A DNA stretch of 64,000 nucleotides from an uncultured Flavobacteriaceae bacterium (GCA_947498845.1 CANMLX010000001.1:62001-126000); one strand, 5' to 3'. Shown: positions 16,601 to 25,233, counted from the first letter of the stretch. The notes: generated by a model not told the origin, from the sequence alone. Translations and numbers: made by a program.

Positions 16601-16915
16601 CTTATGTTTAAAGCCTTACCAAAACAATTACAATTTGGGCCTATTTTAGATGTTGAGTTTTTAGATGTAAATGGTGATAAAAAGCAAGACGTTATAGGCG
16701 TTGGTGCAAATTACGATGCCGAAGTGGAAACCATAAGATACGATGCTTCAAGAGGCTTTGTTGTTTCTTACACTACCGATAATTATTTCTCGGTTAATAC
16801 TACAAACATCACAAATAAGAATACAAAAGCTATTGAGAAAATTAATATTGGAGGATTACCTCATTTAGTGCTATTAAATGCTAATGAAGCATTGCGTATA
16901 TTAAAATTAAATTAA
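13655..16915 (+). CDS. Large FG-GAP/VCBS-repeat lipoprotein with ASPIC/UnbV domain
   Basis: The 1086-residue protein has a lipoprotein signal with Cys18 (FFFSCKKNE). At least a dozen calcium-binding loops of the D-x-N/D-x-DG-x-x-D type are spread along it, for example GDINNDGLEDIYF, DFNNDGWPDIYV, DYDGDGDLDLFI and DFDGDGDDDYLL, indicating FG-GAP beta-propeller blades. An ASPIC/UnbV domain lies at about 510-590 (AIGAKAIVYTR, VYPGRGYQSSVSYHLNFGLG). It should form two surface-exposed propellers, before and after that domain. Family members occur at the outer surface of Bacteroidota near glycan-use loci; substrate unknown. A symporter gene starts 5 bases downstream. Confidence 0.88.
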   Translation: MGYKNYFLILVILFFFSCKKNEKAYDDGRDVMFTAIPSTHSNIRFNNTVKEDVKLNFLNYTYVYNGGGVAVGDINNDGLEDIYFTSNQNSNTLYLNKGNFVFEDITELAGVKDDKGWSTGVTMVDINNDGWLDIYVCKSGSLDANVLRKNKLFINQKNNTFKEEAKRYGVTGDYAFSTQSYFFDYDKDGDLDLYLVNHRPDFNAKIAIDLKLKIPLSLKHSDILLRNDNGRYFNITRKAGLANNAWGLSASIGDFNNDGWPDIYVANDFYEPDFLYINNQNGTFTEACEDYFKHIPTNSMGSDFADINNDLLPDLLVLDMVAEDRKRGKENMATMSTQNFNAMVNNGYHYQYMSNMLQLNNGEGAYSEIGQLSGIAKTDWSWAPLIADFNNDGYNDIFITNGIEKDLTNQDFKQKIAKDIIDNKKFTLDEAISLIPSTKLNNYMFLNTSNYTFKNVSNSFGFDTKINSNGAAYADFDNDGDLDLVLNNQSEIATLYRNNTKAHSYIKLSLKGPENNVNAIGAKAIVYTRNTKQLKEVYPGRGYQSSVSYHLNFGLGKETTIDSIRVIWDGEKSKLLTDVKVNQHLKLAYAKADKNKVIEEKSKAQFKAIDPKGLGLGYEHKSVDFNDYNLQLLLPQKQSTIDGALAVADVNNDGLDDIFIGNTKGYSAALYIQNSDGKFTLTNTNVFEKDKTFNDNNAVFFDVDGDNDLDLYVASGNYSDKKNSALLQDRLYINNGKGVFKRGILPKMLTVTKALAVEDYDGDGDLDLFIGGRVIPGKYPNTPPSYLLENKNGTLVDVTKTKANGIENIGMVNDALFSDYDNDGDKDLFIVGEWMPLTIFNNEKGVFSKQITTGATGWYQSIKKLDFDGDGDDDYLLGNYGNNNKFKPTKDKPLHVYAGYFDDNTSYDIALSKEDNGDLFPVRGKECSSEQTPFLNDKFKSYKAFASSNIYTVYGKETIDKALHLKAESFTSYVVENKGSGELMFKALPKQLQFGPILDVEFLDVNGDKKQDVIGVGANYDAEVETIRYDASRGFVVSYTTDNYFSVNTTNITNKNTKAIEKINIGGLPHLVLLNANEALRILKLN

Positions 16916-16920
16916 AGTTT

Positions 16921-18651
16921 ATGGTAAACCTTTCAACATTAGATATCTCAATTATAATTGCCTTTTTTGTAATAACACTATGTATTGGTATTTGGGTTTC
17001 TAAACAAGCAGGTAAAAATAGTGCAGAATTTTTCTTGTCAGGTAGAAATATGCCATGGTGGTTATTAGGGGTGTCTATGGTAGCAACCACTTTTGCCGCA
17101 GATACGCCTGGATTAGTTACCGAATTAGTTAGAAAAGAAGGTGTCTCTGGTAACTGGGTATGGTGGGCGATGTTGCTTACGGGTATGCTTACCGTTTTTT
17201 TTTACGCGAAGTTGTGGCGAAAATCTGGTATAACAACCGATTTAGAATTTTATGAATTACGCTATTCGGGGAAATCTGCTAGCTTTCTAAGAGGTTTTAG
17301 AGCCATTTATTTAGGCGTGATTTTTAACGTCATCACTATGGCAGGCGTGTGTTTAGCAGGAGCGAAAATCGCGAATATTTTATTAGGCTTGTCTCAACAA
17401 GAAGCATTACTGTATTCATCCATTATAGTAGTTATTTATTCGTCTCTAGGTGGTTTAAAAGGGGTGCTTATAACAGACTTTATTCAGTTTATAATAGCTA
17501 TGATTGGCTCAATTTGGGCAACGATATACATTGTAAACTTGCCTGAAGTAGGCGGTATGGAAAGTTTATTAACTCATACTAATGTCGTAGGTAAGTTGAA
17601 TATACTTCCAGACTTTTCAAACTCTAAAGCATTAATTACATTATTTATTATACCATTTGCAGTACAATGGTGGAGTACTTGGTACCCAGGAGCAGAACCT
17701 GGAGGTGGTGGGTATATTGCACAGCGTATGTTGGCTGCAAAAGACGAAAAAAATGCAACTTGGGCGACACTGTTTTTCAACTTTGCACATTATGCGTTAC
17801 GGCCATGGCCTTGGATTTTGGTGGGACTAGCCTCGTTAGTTATATTTCCTAGTCTGGAAAGTATTAATGCAGCATTTCCTAATTTAAATGCTGAAATGCA
17901 GGGGCATGATGTGGCTTATGCGGCTATGATGACCTATTTGCCAGCAGGATTAATAGGTATCGTTTTAACGTCCTTAATAGCAGCTTTTATGAGTACCATA
18001 TCCACGCAACTAAATTGGGGAAGCTCATACATAGTAAATGATTTTTATCAACGTTTTATAAATCAAGATGCTTCAGAAAAACAAAAAGTACGTATTGGAA
18101 GAATTTCTACAGTCTTATTAATGCTATGCGCAGCTTTATTTTCATTTTACATAAAATCTGCTAAAGATGTGTTTGATTTGTTGTTGCAAATAGGAGCAGG
18201 AACAGGTTTATTGTTTATTGTTCGCTGGTTTTGGAGAAAAATAAATCCTTACAGTGAGATTGCAGCCATGGTGATTTCATTTATTATAGCTATTATCTTT
18301 TTTATTAATGGTAAACTTGATGAGCCCTGGTTTGAAATGGCAGGACATTGGCAGCTAATTACAGGTGTAGTAATTACTACTTTAGGGTGGGTTGTAGTAA
18401 CATTAATGACTAACGTAATGGATGAAGAAACACTTCAAAAATTTGAAACTTTGGTTTATGGAAATGAAAGTAAGTTTAAAAACTTTGGCTATAAAATTGC
18501 GGCGTTCTTTTTAGGTGTTATGGGTGTTTATAGCATTTTATTTGCTACGGGATATTTTATTTATGGTAAACTATTGTTGGCATTAATCTTATCAATACTG
18601 GCTTTAGTTTGTTGTTTAATGCTTGCTAAATTTTGGAAAAAGATACTTTAA
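16921..18651 (+). CDS. Sodium:solute symporter (SSS family)
   Basis: The 576-residue protein has about 13 membrane helices. The family signature is visible in EFFLSGRNMPWWLLGVSMVA and TTFAADTPGLVTEL near the N-terminus. SSS transporters import sugars, amino acids or similar with Na+. It starts 5 bases after the FG-GAP lipoprotein, so both are likely one transcript, with the lipoprotein capturing or processing the substrate at the surface. The substrate cannot be read from sequence. Confidence 0.9.
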   Translation: MVNLSTLDISIIIAFFVITLCIGIWVSKQAGKNSAEFFLSGRNMPWWLLGVSMVATTFAADTPGLVTELVRKEGVSGNWVWWAMLLTGMLTVFFYAKLWRKSGITTDLEFYELRYSGKSASFLRGFRAIYLGVIFNVITMAGVCLAGAKIANILLGLSQQEALLYSSIIVVIYSSLGGLKGVLITDFIQFIIAMIGSIWATIYIVNLPEVGGMESLLTHTNVVGKLNILPDFSNSKALITLFIIPFAVQWWSTWYPGAEPGGGGYIAQRMLAAKDEKNATWATLFFNFAHYALRPWPWILVGLASLVIFPSLESINAAFPNLNAEMQGHDVAYAAMMTYLPAGLIGIVLTSLIAAFMSTISTQLNWGSSYIVNDFYQRFINQDASEKQKVRIGRISTVLLMLCAALFSFYIKSAKDVFDLLLQIGAGTGLLFIVRWFWRKINPYSEIAAMVISFIIAIIFFINGKLDEPWFEMAGHWQLITGVVITTLGWVVVTLMTNVMDEETLQKFETLVYGNESKFKNFGYKIAAFFLGVMGVYSILFATGYFIYGKLLLALILSILALVCCLMLAKFWKKIL

Positions 18652-18764
18652 TCTATAAAATTAAATAAGCGAAATACCTTTATTAGTCTACTTTGAGATG
18701 CGTTTGTTTCAATAAATTCTATAGGGCTTTGGTATAAAAACTAAAAAATGTGTAGGTTTGTTTT

Positions 18765-19919
18765 ATGCTTTTTCAAGATATTTTAGGGCAACACCATATA
18801 AAAGCGCATTTAACGCAAAGTGTAGATAACGGTAGGATTCCTCATGCGCAGTTATTTGTTGGCCCAGAAGGGAGTGGCACACTACCAATGGCTATTGCTT
18901 ATGCGCAATATATCTTGTGTTCAAATTCTGAAGGTGAAAATAATGGAGGTAATGAAGCCTGTAATCTCAAATTTAAAAATATATCGCATCCCGATTTACA
19001 TTTTGCCTTTCCTGTAACTACAAGTGCTAAAGTTAAGAGTAAACCAGTTTCAAGTTTTTATTTAGAAGAATGGCGGCAATTGCTTAAAGAACAGCCTTAT
19101 GGAAACCTTTTCGACTGGTATAAGATACTGGGCGTTGATAATAAACAAGGACAAATAGGTGTAGATGAGGCACAAGATATTGTAAAAGCATTGTCTTTAA
19201 AGTCTTATGAAGGAGGTTATAAAGTCATGCTAATTTGGATGGCAGAAAAAATGAATACGGCATGTGCAAACAAGCTTTTAAAATTAATTGAAGAACCACC
19301 AAGTAAAACAGTTTTTTTATTGATAGCTCAAGACGAGGAACAAATTATAAATACCATAAGATCACGTTGCCAGATATTACATTTTCCACCTTTAGCAGAG
19401 GAAGATATTAAAACAGGATTAATTAAAAGTTATAATTTAGAAATTACAGTAGCTACAAAACTAGCGCATCAATCTAATGGGAACTATAATAAAGCCAGTG
19501 ATTTGGTTTATAGAGATTCCGAAGACATTCAGTTTGAATCCTGGTTTATTTTTTGGATACGAAGCGCATTTAAAGCTAAGGGCAATAAAGCAGCTATAAA
19601 CGATTTAATTTCATGGAGTGAAGATATAGCCAAAACAGGAAGAGAAACCCAAAAACAGTTTCTTAACTTTTGTTTGGACTTTTTTAGACAAGCATTATTA
19701 CTCAACTATAATGCAACAGATTTGGTGTATATGGAACCAAAAACAGAAAAGTTTAAATTAGAAAACTTTGCCCCTTATGTGCATGGTAATAATATTATGG
19801 CCATTAGTAACGAACTACAAGATGCTATTTACCATATAGAGCGTAATGGTAATTCTAAAATAATTTTAACCGATTTATCAATTAAGTTAACACGATTACT
19901 ACATAAGAAGCCTGATTAA
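18765..19919 (+). CDS. holB: DNA polymerase III delta-prime subunit
   Basis: The 384-residue protein starts MLFQDILGQHHIKAHL, typical of clamp-loader ATPase folds. The P-loop is degenerate (GPEGSGTLPMA in place of GxxGxGKT), as expected for delta-prime, which does not hydrolyse ATP. The zinc module is reduced to two Cys. The sensor motif reads TIRSRCQILHFPPL. It works in the clamp loader with DnaX and delta. A consensus -7 box TAGGTTTG (18753-18760) lies only four bases before the ATG, so transcripts might be almost leaderless. Confidence 0.9.
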   Translation: MLFQDILGQHHIKAHLTQSVDNGRIPHAQLFVGPEGSGTLPMAIAYAQYILCSNSEGENNGGNEACNLKFKNISHPDLHFAFPVTTSAKVKSKPVSSFYLEEWRQLLKEQPYGNLFDWYKILGVDNKQGQIGVDEAQDIVKALSLKSYEGGYKVMLIWMAEKMNTACANKLLKLIEEPPSKTVFLLIAQDEEQIINTIRSRCQILHFPPLAEEDIKTGLIKSYNLEITVATKLAHQSNGNYNKASDLVYRDSEDIQFESWFIFWIRSAFKAKGNKAAINDLISWSEDIAKTGRETQKQFLNFCLDFFRQALLLNYNATDLVYMEPKTEKFKLENFAPYVHGNNIMAISNELQDAIYHIERNGNSKIILTDLSIKLTRLLHKKPD

Positions 19920-19949
19920 ACTTAAGTATAAATAGAACATTTTATTATC

Positions 19950-20120
19950 ATGGGTTTATTAAAAAAGATTAATGTTTGGTTTAGAAACATCATGTTAGAT
20001 GATGTTGATAAGATATATGACGGACCTTTGCCATACCATAAAAAATTTGGCTCAAAGAAAAACCCAGTTGAGAGAATTGAAAAACGGTTTGACGAACAAA
20101 AAACACATAATCGCCGATAG
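19950..20120 (+). CDS. Small basic hypothetical protein (56 aa)
   Basis: An open frame of 56 residues begins 30 bases after holB: MGLLKKINVWFRNIMLDDVD at the N-terminus, then KKFGSKKNPVERIEKRF and a basic tail. Codon use looks like real coding sequence and the position right behind holB suggests co-transcription. An amphipathic N-terminal helix is likely. I recognise no family, and the call rests on reading frame and context. Confidence 0.55.
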   Translation: MGLLKKINVWFRNIMLDDVDKIYDGPLPYHKKFGSKKNPVERIEKRFDEQKTHNRR

Positions 20121-20266
20121 ATTTCAGCTTCACCAAAAAAACGTTATTAAGGTTTTAGTTGAATAACGTATTCTAAATTAAAATTACTGACAATAAGAAT
20201 CCTACGATTTAACTCAATAAAATCGTTGTCATTTAGACATTATCAAAAACAAAATATATTTTGTTG

Positions 20267-20437
20267 AACCCGCTTTATGCAATAGAACTTCGTTATGAAG
20301 CTTTGAGATACAATAAATATTGGCTTTTTCTTGATTTTAGCATAGCACCGCTACGGTGAAATCAAAAAAAGTAGCGAAGCGATAATATTTGCGGTAGTTC
20401 ACAGATGAAATAGATTTTCTATTGCATAAAATGGGTT
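20267..20437 (-). repeat. Repeat B, copy 1 (MITE-like palindromic element, inverted orientation)
   Basis: The 171-base element is bounded by AACCCGCTTTATGCAATAGAA and its near-complement TTCTATTGCATAAAATGGGTT. Read on the minus strand it aligns with the copies at 25266 and 58774, so it is inserted in the opposite direction. Its interior also folds (GATTTTAGCATAG, CTACGGTGAAATC). It accounts for most of the 373-base gap 20121-20493; the rest shows no gene. Confidence 0.75.
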
Positions 20438-20493
20438 GAAGATACAAAGCGAAGCTTTTGAGGAAGAATCTACTCTAAATAGTATTCTAAAGT

Positions 20494-21651
20494 TTATTCC
20501 TTAAGCAACATTTCAGGCGTAGCTACAGTTCTAAAACCAACATGTTCAGAGGATGAGTCTTTGCTAGAACCCATTCTAGAAGACACTCTATAACTTGCAC
20601 AATAAGAATCACTACATAAAAAAGAACCTCCCTTTATAATGATTTCTTCTATATAAGGATTGTTAGGATTATAGGCCTTAGATGCTCCTTTTGGATTTAT
20701 AACAGCGTTCCTAGATTTAGCTAATATTTCATAGTATTTTAAATTGTATAAATCATTGGTTATTTCCCAAACATTCCCACCCATTTCATACAAACCAAAA
20801 CTGTTAGGTTGGTATGTTTTTACAGGAGCGGTTCTTTCATAACCATCTTCTAAACTATTGTTTACTGGAAATTCACCTTCCCAACTATTCACCATTTTAG
20901 AAAGTTTTGTTTTGTCGTCTCCCCAAAAATAAATAGTGTTTTTTTGCTTACCACGCGCAGCATATTCCCATTCGGCTTCGGTAGGTAATCGTCTGCCAGC
21001 CCATTTGCAATAAGCTAAGGCATCTTGATAACTAACATGTACCACAGGATAATGGTCTTTGCCTTTAATAGAAGAGTTTTTTCCGCTAGGGTGTTTCCAA
21101 TTTACACCAATAGTCCATCGCCACCACTGTGAAAAATCATATAAATTAGGTAGTGAAGATTTAGATTTTTTAAATAGTAAAGAGCCTGGTTGTAAAACAG
21201 AGTCATGAGGTTTTGGTGTCCCTTCTGGCAATTGTTTTTTCATGTCTTCCCAATCTATGTCACGTTCTGCAATAGTTTTGTGTCCGGTTTCTTTTACAAA
21301 TTTTAAAAACGCTGCGTTAGTCACTTCTGTAATATCCATAAAAAAACCATCAACACTTACTGGGTGTTGCGGTTTTTCGTGGGCCATAGCCTCTTTGTCT
21401 TGCGGGACTGCACCTTGTAAAAAAGTACCAGCAGGAATCCATACCATACCATTTGGTGGATTTGCAATAAGGCTATCTAAGCGTGTTTTATCTATTTTTG
21501 GAGACTTAGGTGTTTTAGTAGTTTTGTTACTGTCAATAACTACAGTAGAAATAGTATTATTTGTTTCGTTTTTTGTAGCAGTATTCTTTTTACAGGAGGT
21601 ATAGCTTATTAAAATTAATAGAGCGAGTACAATTTTTTGAAGGCGCATCAT
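20494..21651 (-). CDS. Formylglycine-generating-enzyme family lipoprotein (SUMF1 domain)
   Basis: I take the start at 21651 (MMRLQK; an ATG at 21669 is also in frame). A lipoprotein signal with LISYTSC places the protein in the envelope. The sulfatase-modifying-factor domain starts at MVWIPAGTFLQGA and continues through RRLPTEAEWEYAARG and YEMGGNVWEIT. Near the C-terminus GGSFLCSDSYCASYRVSSRM aligns with the active-site region of true FGE, with both cysteines in C-x4-C spacing. True FGEs convert a sulfatase Cys or Ser to formylglycine; many Bacteroidota paralogues are instead gliding proteins (GldJ/GldK). No sulfatase gene is in the window, so its target is unknown. Confidence 0.85.
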   Translation of the reverse strand: MMRLQKIVLALLILISYTSCKKNTATKNETNNTISTVVIDSNKTTKTPKSPKIDKTRLDSLIANPPNGMVWIPAGTFLQGAVPQDKEAMAHEKPQHPVSVDGFFMDITEVTNAAFLKFVKETGHKTIAERDIDWEDMKKQLPEGTPKPHDSVLQPGSLLFKKSKSSLPNLYDFSQWWRWTIGVNWKHPSGKNSSIKGKDHYPVVHVSYQDALAYCKWAGRRLPTEAEWEYAARGKQKNTIYFWGDDKTKLSKMVNSWEGEFPVNNSLEDGYERTAPVKTYQPNSFGLYEMGGNVWEITNDLYNLKYYEILAKSRNAVINPKGASKAYNPNNPYIEEIIIKGGSFLCSDSYCASYRVSSRMGSSKDSSSEHVGFRTVATPEMLLKE

Positions 21652-21756
21652 AGTTTTAAAAGGGTACATTTCTTCAAAAATAGGTGTTAATTGTATGATA
21701 AACTAGGTTCTCTAACGGAAAGTATTTTTTTAACAATTTTCTTTACCCATCGTTTT

Positions 21757-21833
21757 ATACCAATTATGAGTTAAAATGCGCTAAAAAAGAAATGAACAAG
21801 AATAACTAGTTCATTTTAACTTGTAATTGGTAT
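21757..21833. repeat. Repeat C, copy 1
   Basis: ATACCAATTATGAGTTAAAATG (left arm) and CATTTTAACTTGTAATTGGTAT (right arm) pair over about 19 of 22 positions. It sits between the divergent FGE-like gene and yicC. Copies with the same terminal sequence lie at 34288 and 34822. Confidence 0.65.
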
Positions 21834-21865
21834 TAGTTACCTTTGTTGTCTTAATACGTACATTT

Positions 21866-22723
21866 ATGATATATTCAATGACAGGTTATGGGAAATCTGT
21901 TTTGCAATTACCTACCAAGAAAATTACCATAGAAATAAAATCCTTAAATAGTAAAAATTTAGATCTCAATGCAAGAATGCCTTCGGCGTATAGAGAAAAA
22001 GAACTGTCTATAAGAAAAGGCCTAGCTAAGGCTCTTGTACGAGGAAAAGTAGATTTTTCTATTTATTTAGAGGCTACCGCCGAAGATACATCTTCGCAAA
22101 TTAATGCGCCTGTGGTAAAGCAATATATAAACCAGTTAAAGCAAATTATAGATGGCGATGATTTGGAGTTTCTTAAAATGGCAGTGCGTTTTCCAGATGC
22201 TTTAAATACCGTTCGCGAAGAGATAGATGAAAACGAATGGAAAGTTATACAGGACGCCATAGACGCTGCTACTGGTGATTTGGTAAAGCATAGGTTTAAT
22301 GAAGGGGAGGTTTTAGAAAAAGATTTTATAAAGCATGTAGGTGAGATTGAGCAATTACTGGAAAAAGTAATAGCAATGGATCCAGAAAGAGTTGAAGGTG
22401 TTAGAGAACGTTTAAAAAAAGGTGTTGAAGAATTAAGGGAGAAATACGATGAAAACAGGTTTGAACAAGAGCTTGTTTATTATATCGAAAAATTTGATAT
22501 CACAGAAGAAAAAGTACGCTTACAAAACCATCTCAGTTATTTTAAAGAGAACTTGAACTCAAAAGACTCTAATGGGAAAAAATTAGGATTTATTGGTCAG
22601 GAAATGGGTAGAGAGATCAATACAATAGGTTCTAAAAGTAACTACGCACCAATGCAACAATTGGTGGTGCAAATGAAAGATGCGTTGGAAAAAATAAAGG
22701 AACAATTATTAAACGTTCTTTAA
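21866..22723 (+). CDS. yicC: YicC-family endoribonuclease
   Basis: The start at 21866 (MIYSMTGYGKS) is the family's usual N-terminus. An in-frame ATG at 21827 would place 13 residues inside repeat C and is unlikely. The product has 285 residues, the normal length. N-terminal YicC_N motif (ITIEIKSLNSKNLDLNARMP) and C-terminal DUF1732 region (LGFIGQEMGREINTIGSKSN) are intact. YicC proteins act as endoribonucleases with roles in small-RNA turnover and stationary phase. Two bases separate it from gmk; this pairing is widespread in bacteria. Confidence 0.92.
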   Translation: MIYSMTGYGKSVLQLPTKKITIEIKSLNSKNLDLNARMPSAYREKELSIRKGLAKALVRGKVDFSIYLEATAEDTSSQINAPVVKQYINQLKQIIDGDDLEFLKMAVRFPDALNTVREEIDENEWKVIQDAIDAATGDLVKHRFNEGEVLEKDFIKHVGEIEQLLEKVIAMDPERVEGVRERLKKGVEELREKYDENRFEQELVYYIEKFDITEEKVRLQNHLSYFKENLNSKDSNGKKLGFIGQEMGREINTIGSKSNYAPMQQLVVQMKDALEKIKEQLLNVL

Positions 22724-22725
22724 AG

Positions 22726-23310
22726 ATGAACGATAACAAACAAGAAGGAAAACTTATTGTGTTTTCGGCGCCTTCAGGTTCTGGAAAAACGACAATTGTA
22801 AAACACTTATTAAGCCTAAAAGATTTAAACTTAGAGTTTTCGATTTCTGCTACCTCTAGAGAAAAACGCGATACAGAAGTAGATGGTAAAGATTATTATT
22901 TTTTATCGGCCAAGGAATTTAAAACTAAAATAAAGAATGAAGCGTTTTTGGAGTGGGAAGAGGTTTATAGAGATAATTTTTATGGCACTCTAAAAACAGA
23001 AGTTGAGCGCATCTGGGCAAAAGGGAAACATGTAATTTTTGATATTGATGTTTCTGGAGGATTACGTATTAAACGAAAATTTCCTGAGCAAACACTTGCA
23101 GTTTTTGTCAAACCACCAAGTATAGACGCGCTTAAAATTAGGTTAAAAAAACGTAAAACTGAAAGTAAGGATAAAATAAATATGCGCGTTGCTAAGGCTT
23201 CGGCAGAATTAGCTACAGCACCACAATTTGATACCATTGTGCTTAATGATAATCTGGAAAAAGCACTTGATGAGGCTCACAAAAAAGTTAGTGATTTTAT
23301 TAATTCTTAA
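22726..23310 (+). CDS. gmk: Guanylate kinase
   Basis: The 194-residue enzyme phosphorylates GMP to GDP with ATP. The P-loop is SAPSGSGKTTIVK at about residues 14-26, and the GMP-binding parts are SATSREKRDTEVDGKDYYF and FLEWEEVYRDNFYGTL. Length fits the family. It lies between yicC and nadD with gaps of 2 and 9 bases, so it is in one operon. Confidence 0.96.
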   Translation: MNDNKQEGKLIVFSAPSGSGKTTIVKHLLSLKDLNLEFSISATSREKRDTEVDGKDYYFLSAKEFKTKIKNEAFLEWEEVYRDNFYGTLKTEVERIWAKGKHVIFDIDVSGGLRIKRKFPEQTLAVFVKPPSIDALKIRLKKRKTESKDKINMRVAKASAELATAPQFDTIVLNDNLEKALDEAHKKVSDFINS

Positions 23311-23319
23311 AGAACTACA

Positions 23320-23898
23320 ATGAAGGTTGGATTGTATTTTGGGTCGTTTAACCCTATACATATAGGGCATTTGGTGATTGCTAATCATTTAGCTGAAAAT
23401 AGTGACTTAGATCAAATTTGGTTTGTAGTAACACCTCATAACCCATTTAAAAAGAAAAGCTCTTTACTAGATAATTACCAACGTTTAGAAATGGTATATT
23501 TGGCTACTAAAGAATACGATAAGCTTAAACCTAGTGATATAGAGTTTAAGTTGCCACAGCCTAATTATACTATTAATACACTTACTTACCTTATAGAAAA
23601 ACATCCAACGTATGAGTTTTCTCTAATAATGGGTGAAGACAATTTAAAAAGTTTCCACAAGTGGAAAAACTACGCCCTTATTTTAAAAAACCATCACATT
23701 TACGTGTACCCAAGAATTTCTAAAAGCGAGGTGGATAATCGATTTATTGGTCATGAAAAAATCCATAGGGTAGATGCACCTATTATGGAATTATCTTCTA
23801 CATTAATTAGAAATGCTATAAAATCTGGTAAAAATATAAGACCTATGTTGCCACAACATGTTTGGCAGTATTTAGATGAAATGAATTTTTATAGATAA
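23320..23898 (+). CDS. nadD: Nicotinate-nucleotide adenylyltransferase
   Basis: The 192-residue enzyme makes nicotinate adenine dinucleotide from NaMN and ATP in NAD synthesis. The nucleotidyltransferase motif GSFNPIHIGHLVIA is at about residues 8-21, and ELSSTLIRNAIKSGK is the second conserved (ISSTxIR) motif near the C-terminus. It follows gmk by 9 bases and precedes a Nudix hydrolase by 13 bases. Confidence 0.95.
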   Translation: MKVGLYFGSFNPIHIGHLVIANHLAENSDLDQIWFVVTPHNPFKKKSSLLDNYQRLEMVYLATKEYDKLKPSDIEFKLPQPNYTINTLTYLIEKHPTYEFSLIMGEDNLKSFHKWKNYALILKNHHIYVYPRISKSEVDNRFIGHEKIHRVDAPIMELSSTLIRNAIKSGKNIRPMLPQHVWQYLDEMNFYR

Positions 23899-23911
23899 AT
23901 CTATTCCTGCA

Positions 23912-24310
23912 ATGAATGAAATCGATAAAATAGCACTTATTCAAACAAAAAATGGTAAAGTGCTTAGTACGAGATCTAAAGGCAAGACTAAGTATTATAT
24001 TCCAGGAGGTAAACGAGAATTAGGGGAAACCGATGAGCAAACATTGGTTAGAGAAGTATTGGAAGAATTAAGTGTTAACATTAAAACAGGCACGATTTGT
24101 TATATGGGGACTTTTAAGGCGCAATCTGATGGGGCTAGAGCAGGTATTTTAATTAAAATGACATGTTACAAAGCAGATTATAAAGGTGATTTAAAAGCGT
24201 CTAGTGAAATAGAAGAAATAAAATGGCTTAGTTATAAAGATTTGGATATGATATCTGAAGTAGACAAAAAGATATTTGCGTTTTTGAGGGAAAGAGGAGA
24301 GATACAATAA
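23912..24310 (+). CDS. Nudix hydrolase
   Basis: The 132-residue protein carries a near-complete Nudix box beginning at Gly33: GKRELGETDEQTLVREVLEE, with Glu39, Arg47-Glu48 and Glu51-Glu52 in place; the usual Gly after EE-x is Ser. It should hydrolyse a nucleoside diphosphate linked to another group. The exact substrate cannot be read, but its operon with gmk and nadD fits nucleotide-pool cleaning. Confidence 0.9.
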   Translation: MNEIDKIALIQTKNGKVLSTRSKGKTKYYIPGGKRELGETDEQTLVREVLEELSVNIKTGTICYMGTFKAQSDGARAGILIKMTCYKADYKGDLKASSEIEEIKWLSYKDLDMISEVDKKIFAFLRERGEIQ

Positions 24311-24516
24311 AATGTGGTAAAAATTCTTAAAACTTAAAAGTTTTTTTATTCTAAACGTAAATAAAAGGTAATCCATAGAAAGTTTTTATTTACAAAAAGA
24401 GTGTTTTTTAAGATTTTATTAAAATAGGTTTGGATATTTACGAAATATATATTTTATTGCGCCCACGATATTTATATTCGTAAAGATATTTTAAAAAACT
24501 AAACAAACTAAATAAT

Positions 24517-24552
24517 AAAACCCAACTCAATTTTATGAGTTGGGTTTTTTAA
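24517..24552. terminator. Bidirectional terminator between the nudix gene and kbp
   Basis: AAAACCCAACTCA and TGAGTTGGGTTTT form a strong stem with a short loop, with A residues before and T residues after, so it can end transcription from the nudix operon (plus) and from kbp (minus). Confidence 0.85.
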
Positions 24553-24576
24553 TAACATAAGTATTGTAGGTATGCT

Positions 24577-25062
24577 TTAGTCCAAGGCAGGAATGCGCAA
24601 TACTTGTCCTGGATAAATTTTATCAGGATGTGTAAGCATTGGCTTATTCGCTTCAAATATTGTAGGATATGCCATAGCATTGCCATAGTAAGTTTTAGCA
24701 ATTTTTCCAAGTGTGTCACCACTTACTACAGTGTGAAATTGTGCTTCTGGTTCTGTGTTTTCAACTGTCATTTGGTCGTCTACGGTTGCAATACCGTTAG
24801 AGTTACCTACTACTAAAATAACTTTTTCTCTTGTAGCTTGATCAAGAGCTTCTCCGTTTATTGTAGCAGTATCATCATCTATAGCTATATTTAAATTTTC
24901 TACTTCTAATTGTAAATCTTTAATTGTTTCTTCTAATTTTTGAGCAGCTAATTGTTCAAGCTTTAACTCTTTTGCAGCAGCTTCTGCAGCTTCTTCAGTA
25001 TCAGTTTTTCCTATGCCAAATATTTTAGCTCCTGCATTTTTAATAAATGAAAATAATCCCAT
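24577..25062 (-). CDS. kbp: Kbp/YgaU-type BON-LysM potassium-binding protein
   Basis: The 161-residue protein starts MGLFSFIKNAGAKIFGIG, very like the enterobacterial Kbp N-terminus, and has no signal peptide. A BON domain lies at about 45-100 (ATINGEALDQATREKVILVV, GIATVDDQM) and a LysM domain at about 108-158 (HTVVSGDTLGKIAKTYYGNA, YPGQVLRIP). An acidic, Ala-rich helix (TEEAAEAAAKELK) links the N-terminus to BON. In E. coli the family binds K+ and is induced by osmotic stress. It is monocistronic. Confidence 0.9.
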   Translation of the reverse strand: MGLFSFIKNAGAKIFGIGKTDTEEAAEAAAKELKLEQLAAQKLEETIKDLQLEVENLNIAIDDDTATINGEALDQATREKVILVVGNSNGIATVDDQMTVENTEPEAQFHTVVSGDTLGKIAKTYYGNAMAYPTIFEANKPMLTHPDKIYPGQVLRIPALD

Positions 25063-25177
25063 TATATGTATAAATTTTTTAAGTTAATATTTGTATAGTA
25101 CAATATACGATTAATCTCTCTTTAATTACTATACGCTATTAAGACACTAAAAAGATTATCGCGTCACATTTTTTTTA

Positions 25178-25233
25178 GTAAAACTCTATTTTTAAAAATT
25201 ACACAGCAATGCATTCAAAATAGTAAGTTGAAC
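25178..25233. repeat. Repeat A, copy 3
   Basis: Begins GTAAAACTCTATTTTTAAAA and ends ATTCAAAATAGTAAGTTGAAC. The right half is nearly identical to copy 1, including GCAATGCATTCAAAATAG, and the left half differs by a few bases. Confidence 0.7.

Noticed and set aside
21827..21865. Extended YicC start at ATG 21827
   Set aside because: It lies in the right arm of repeat C, while MIYSMTGYGKS at 21866 is the conserved N-terminus.
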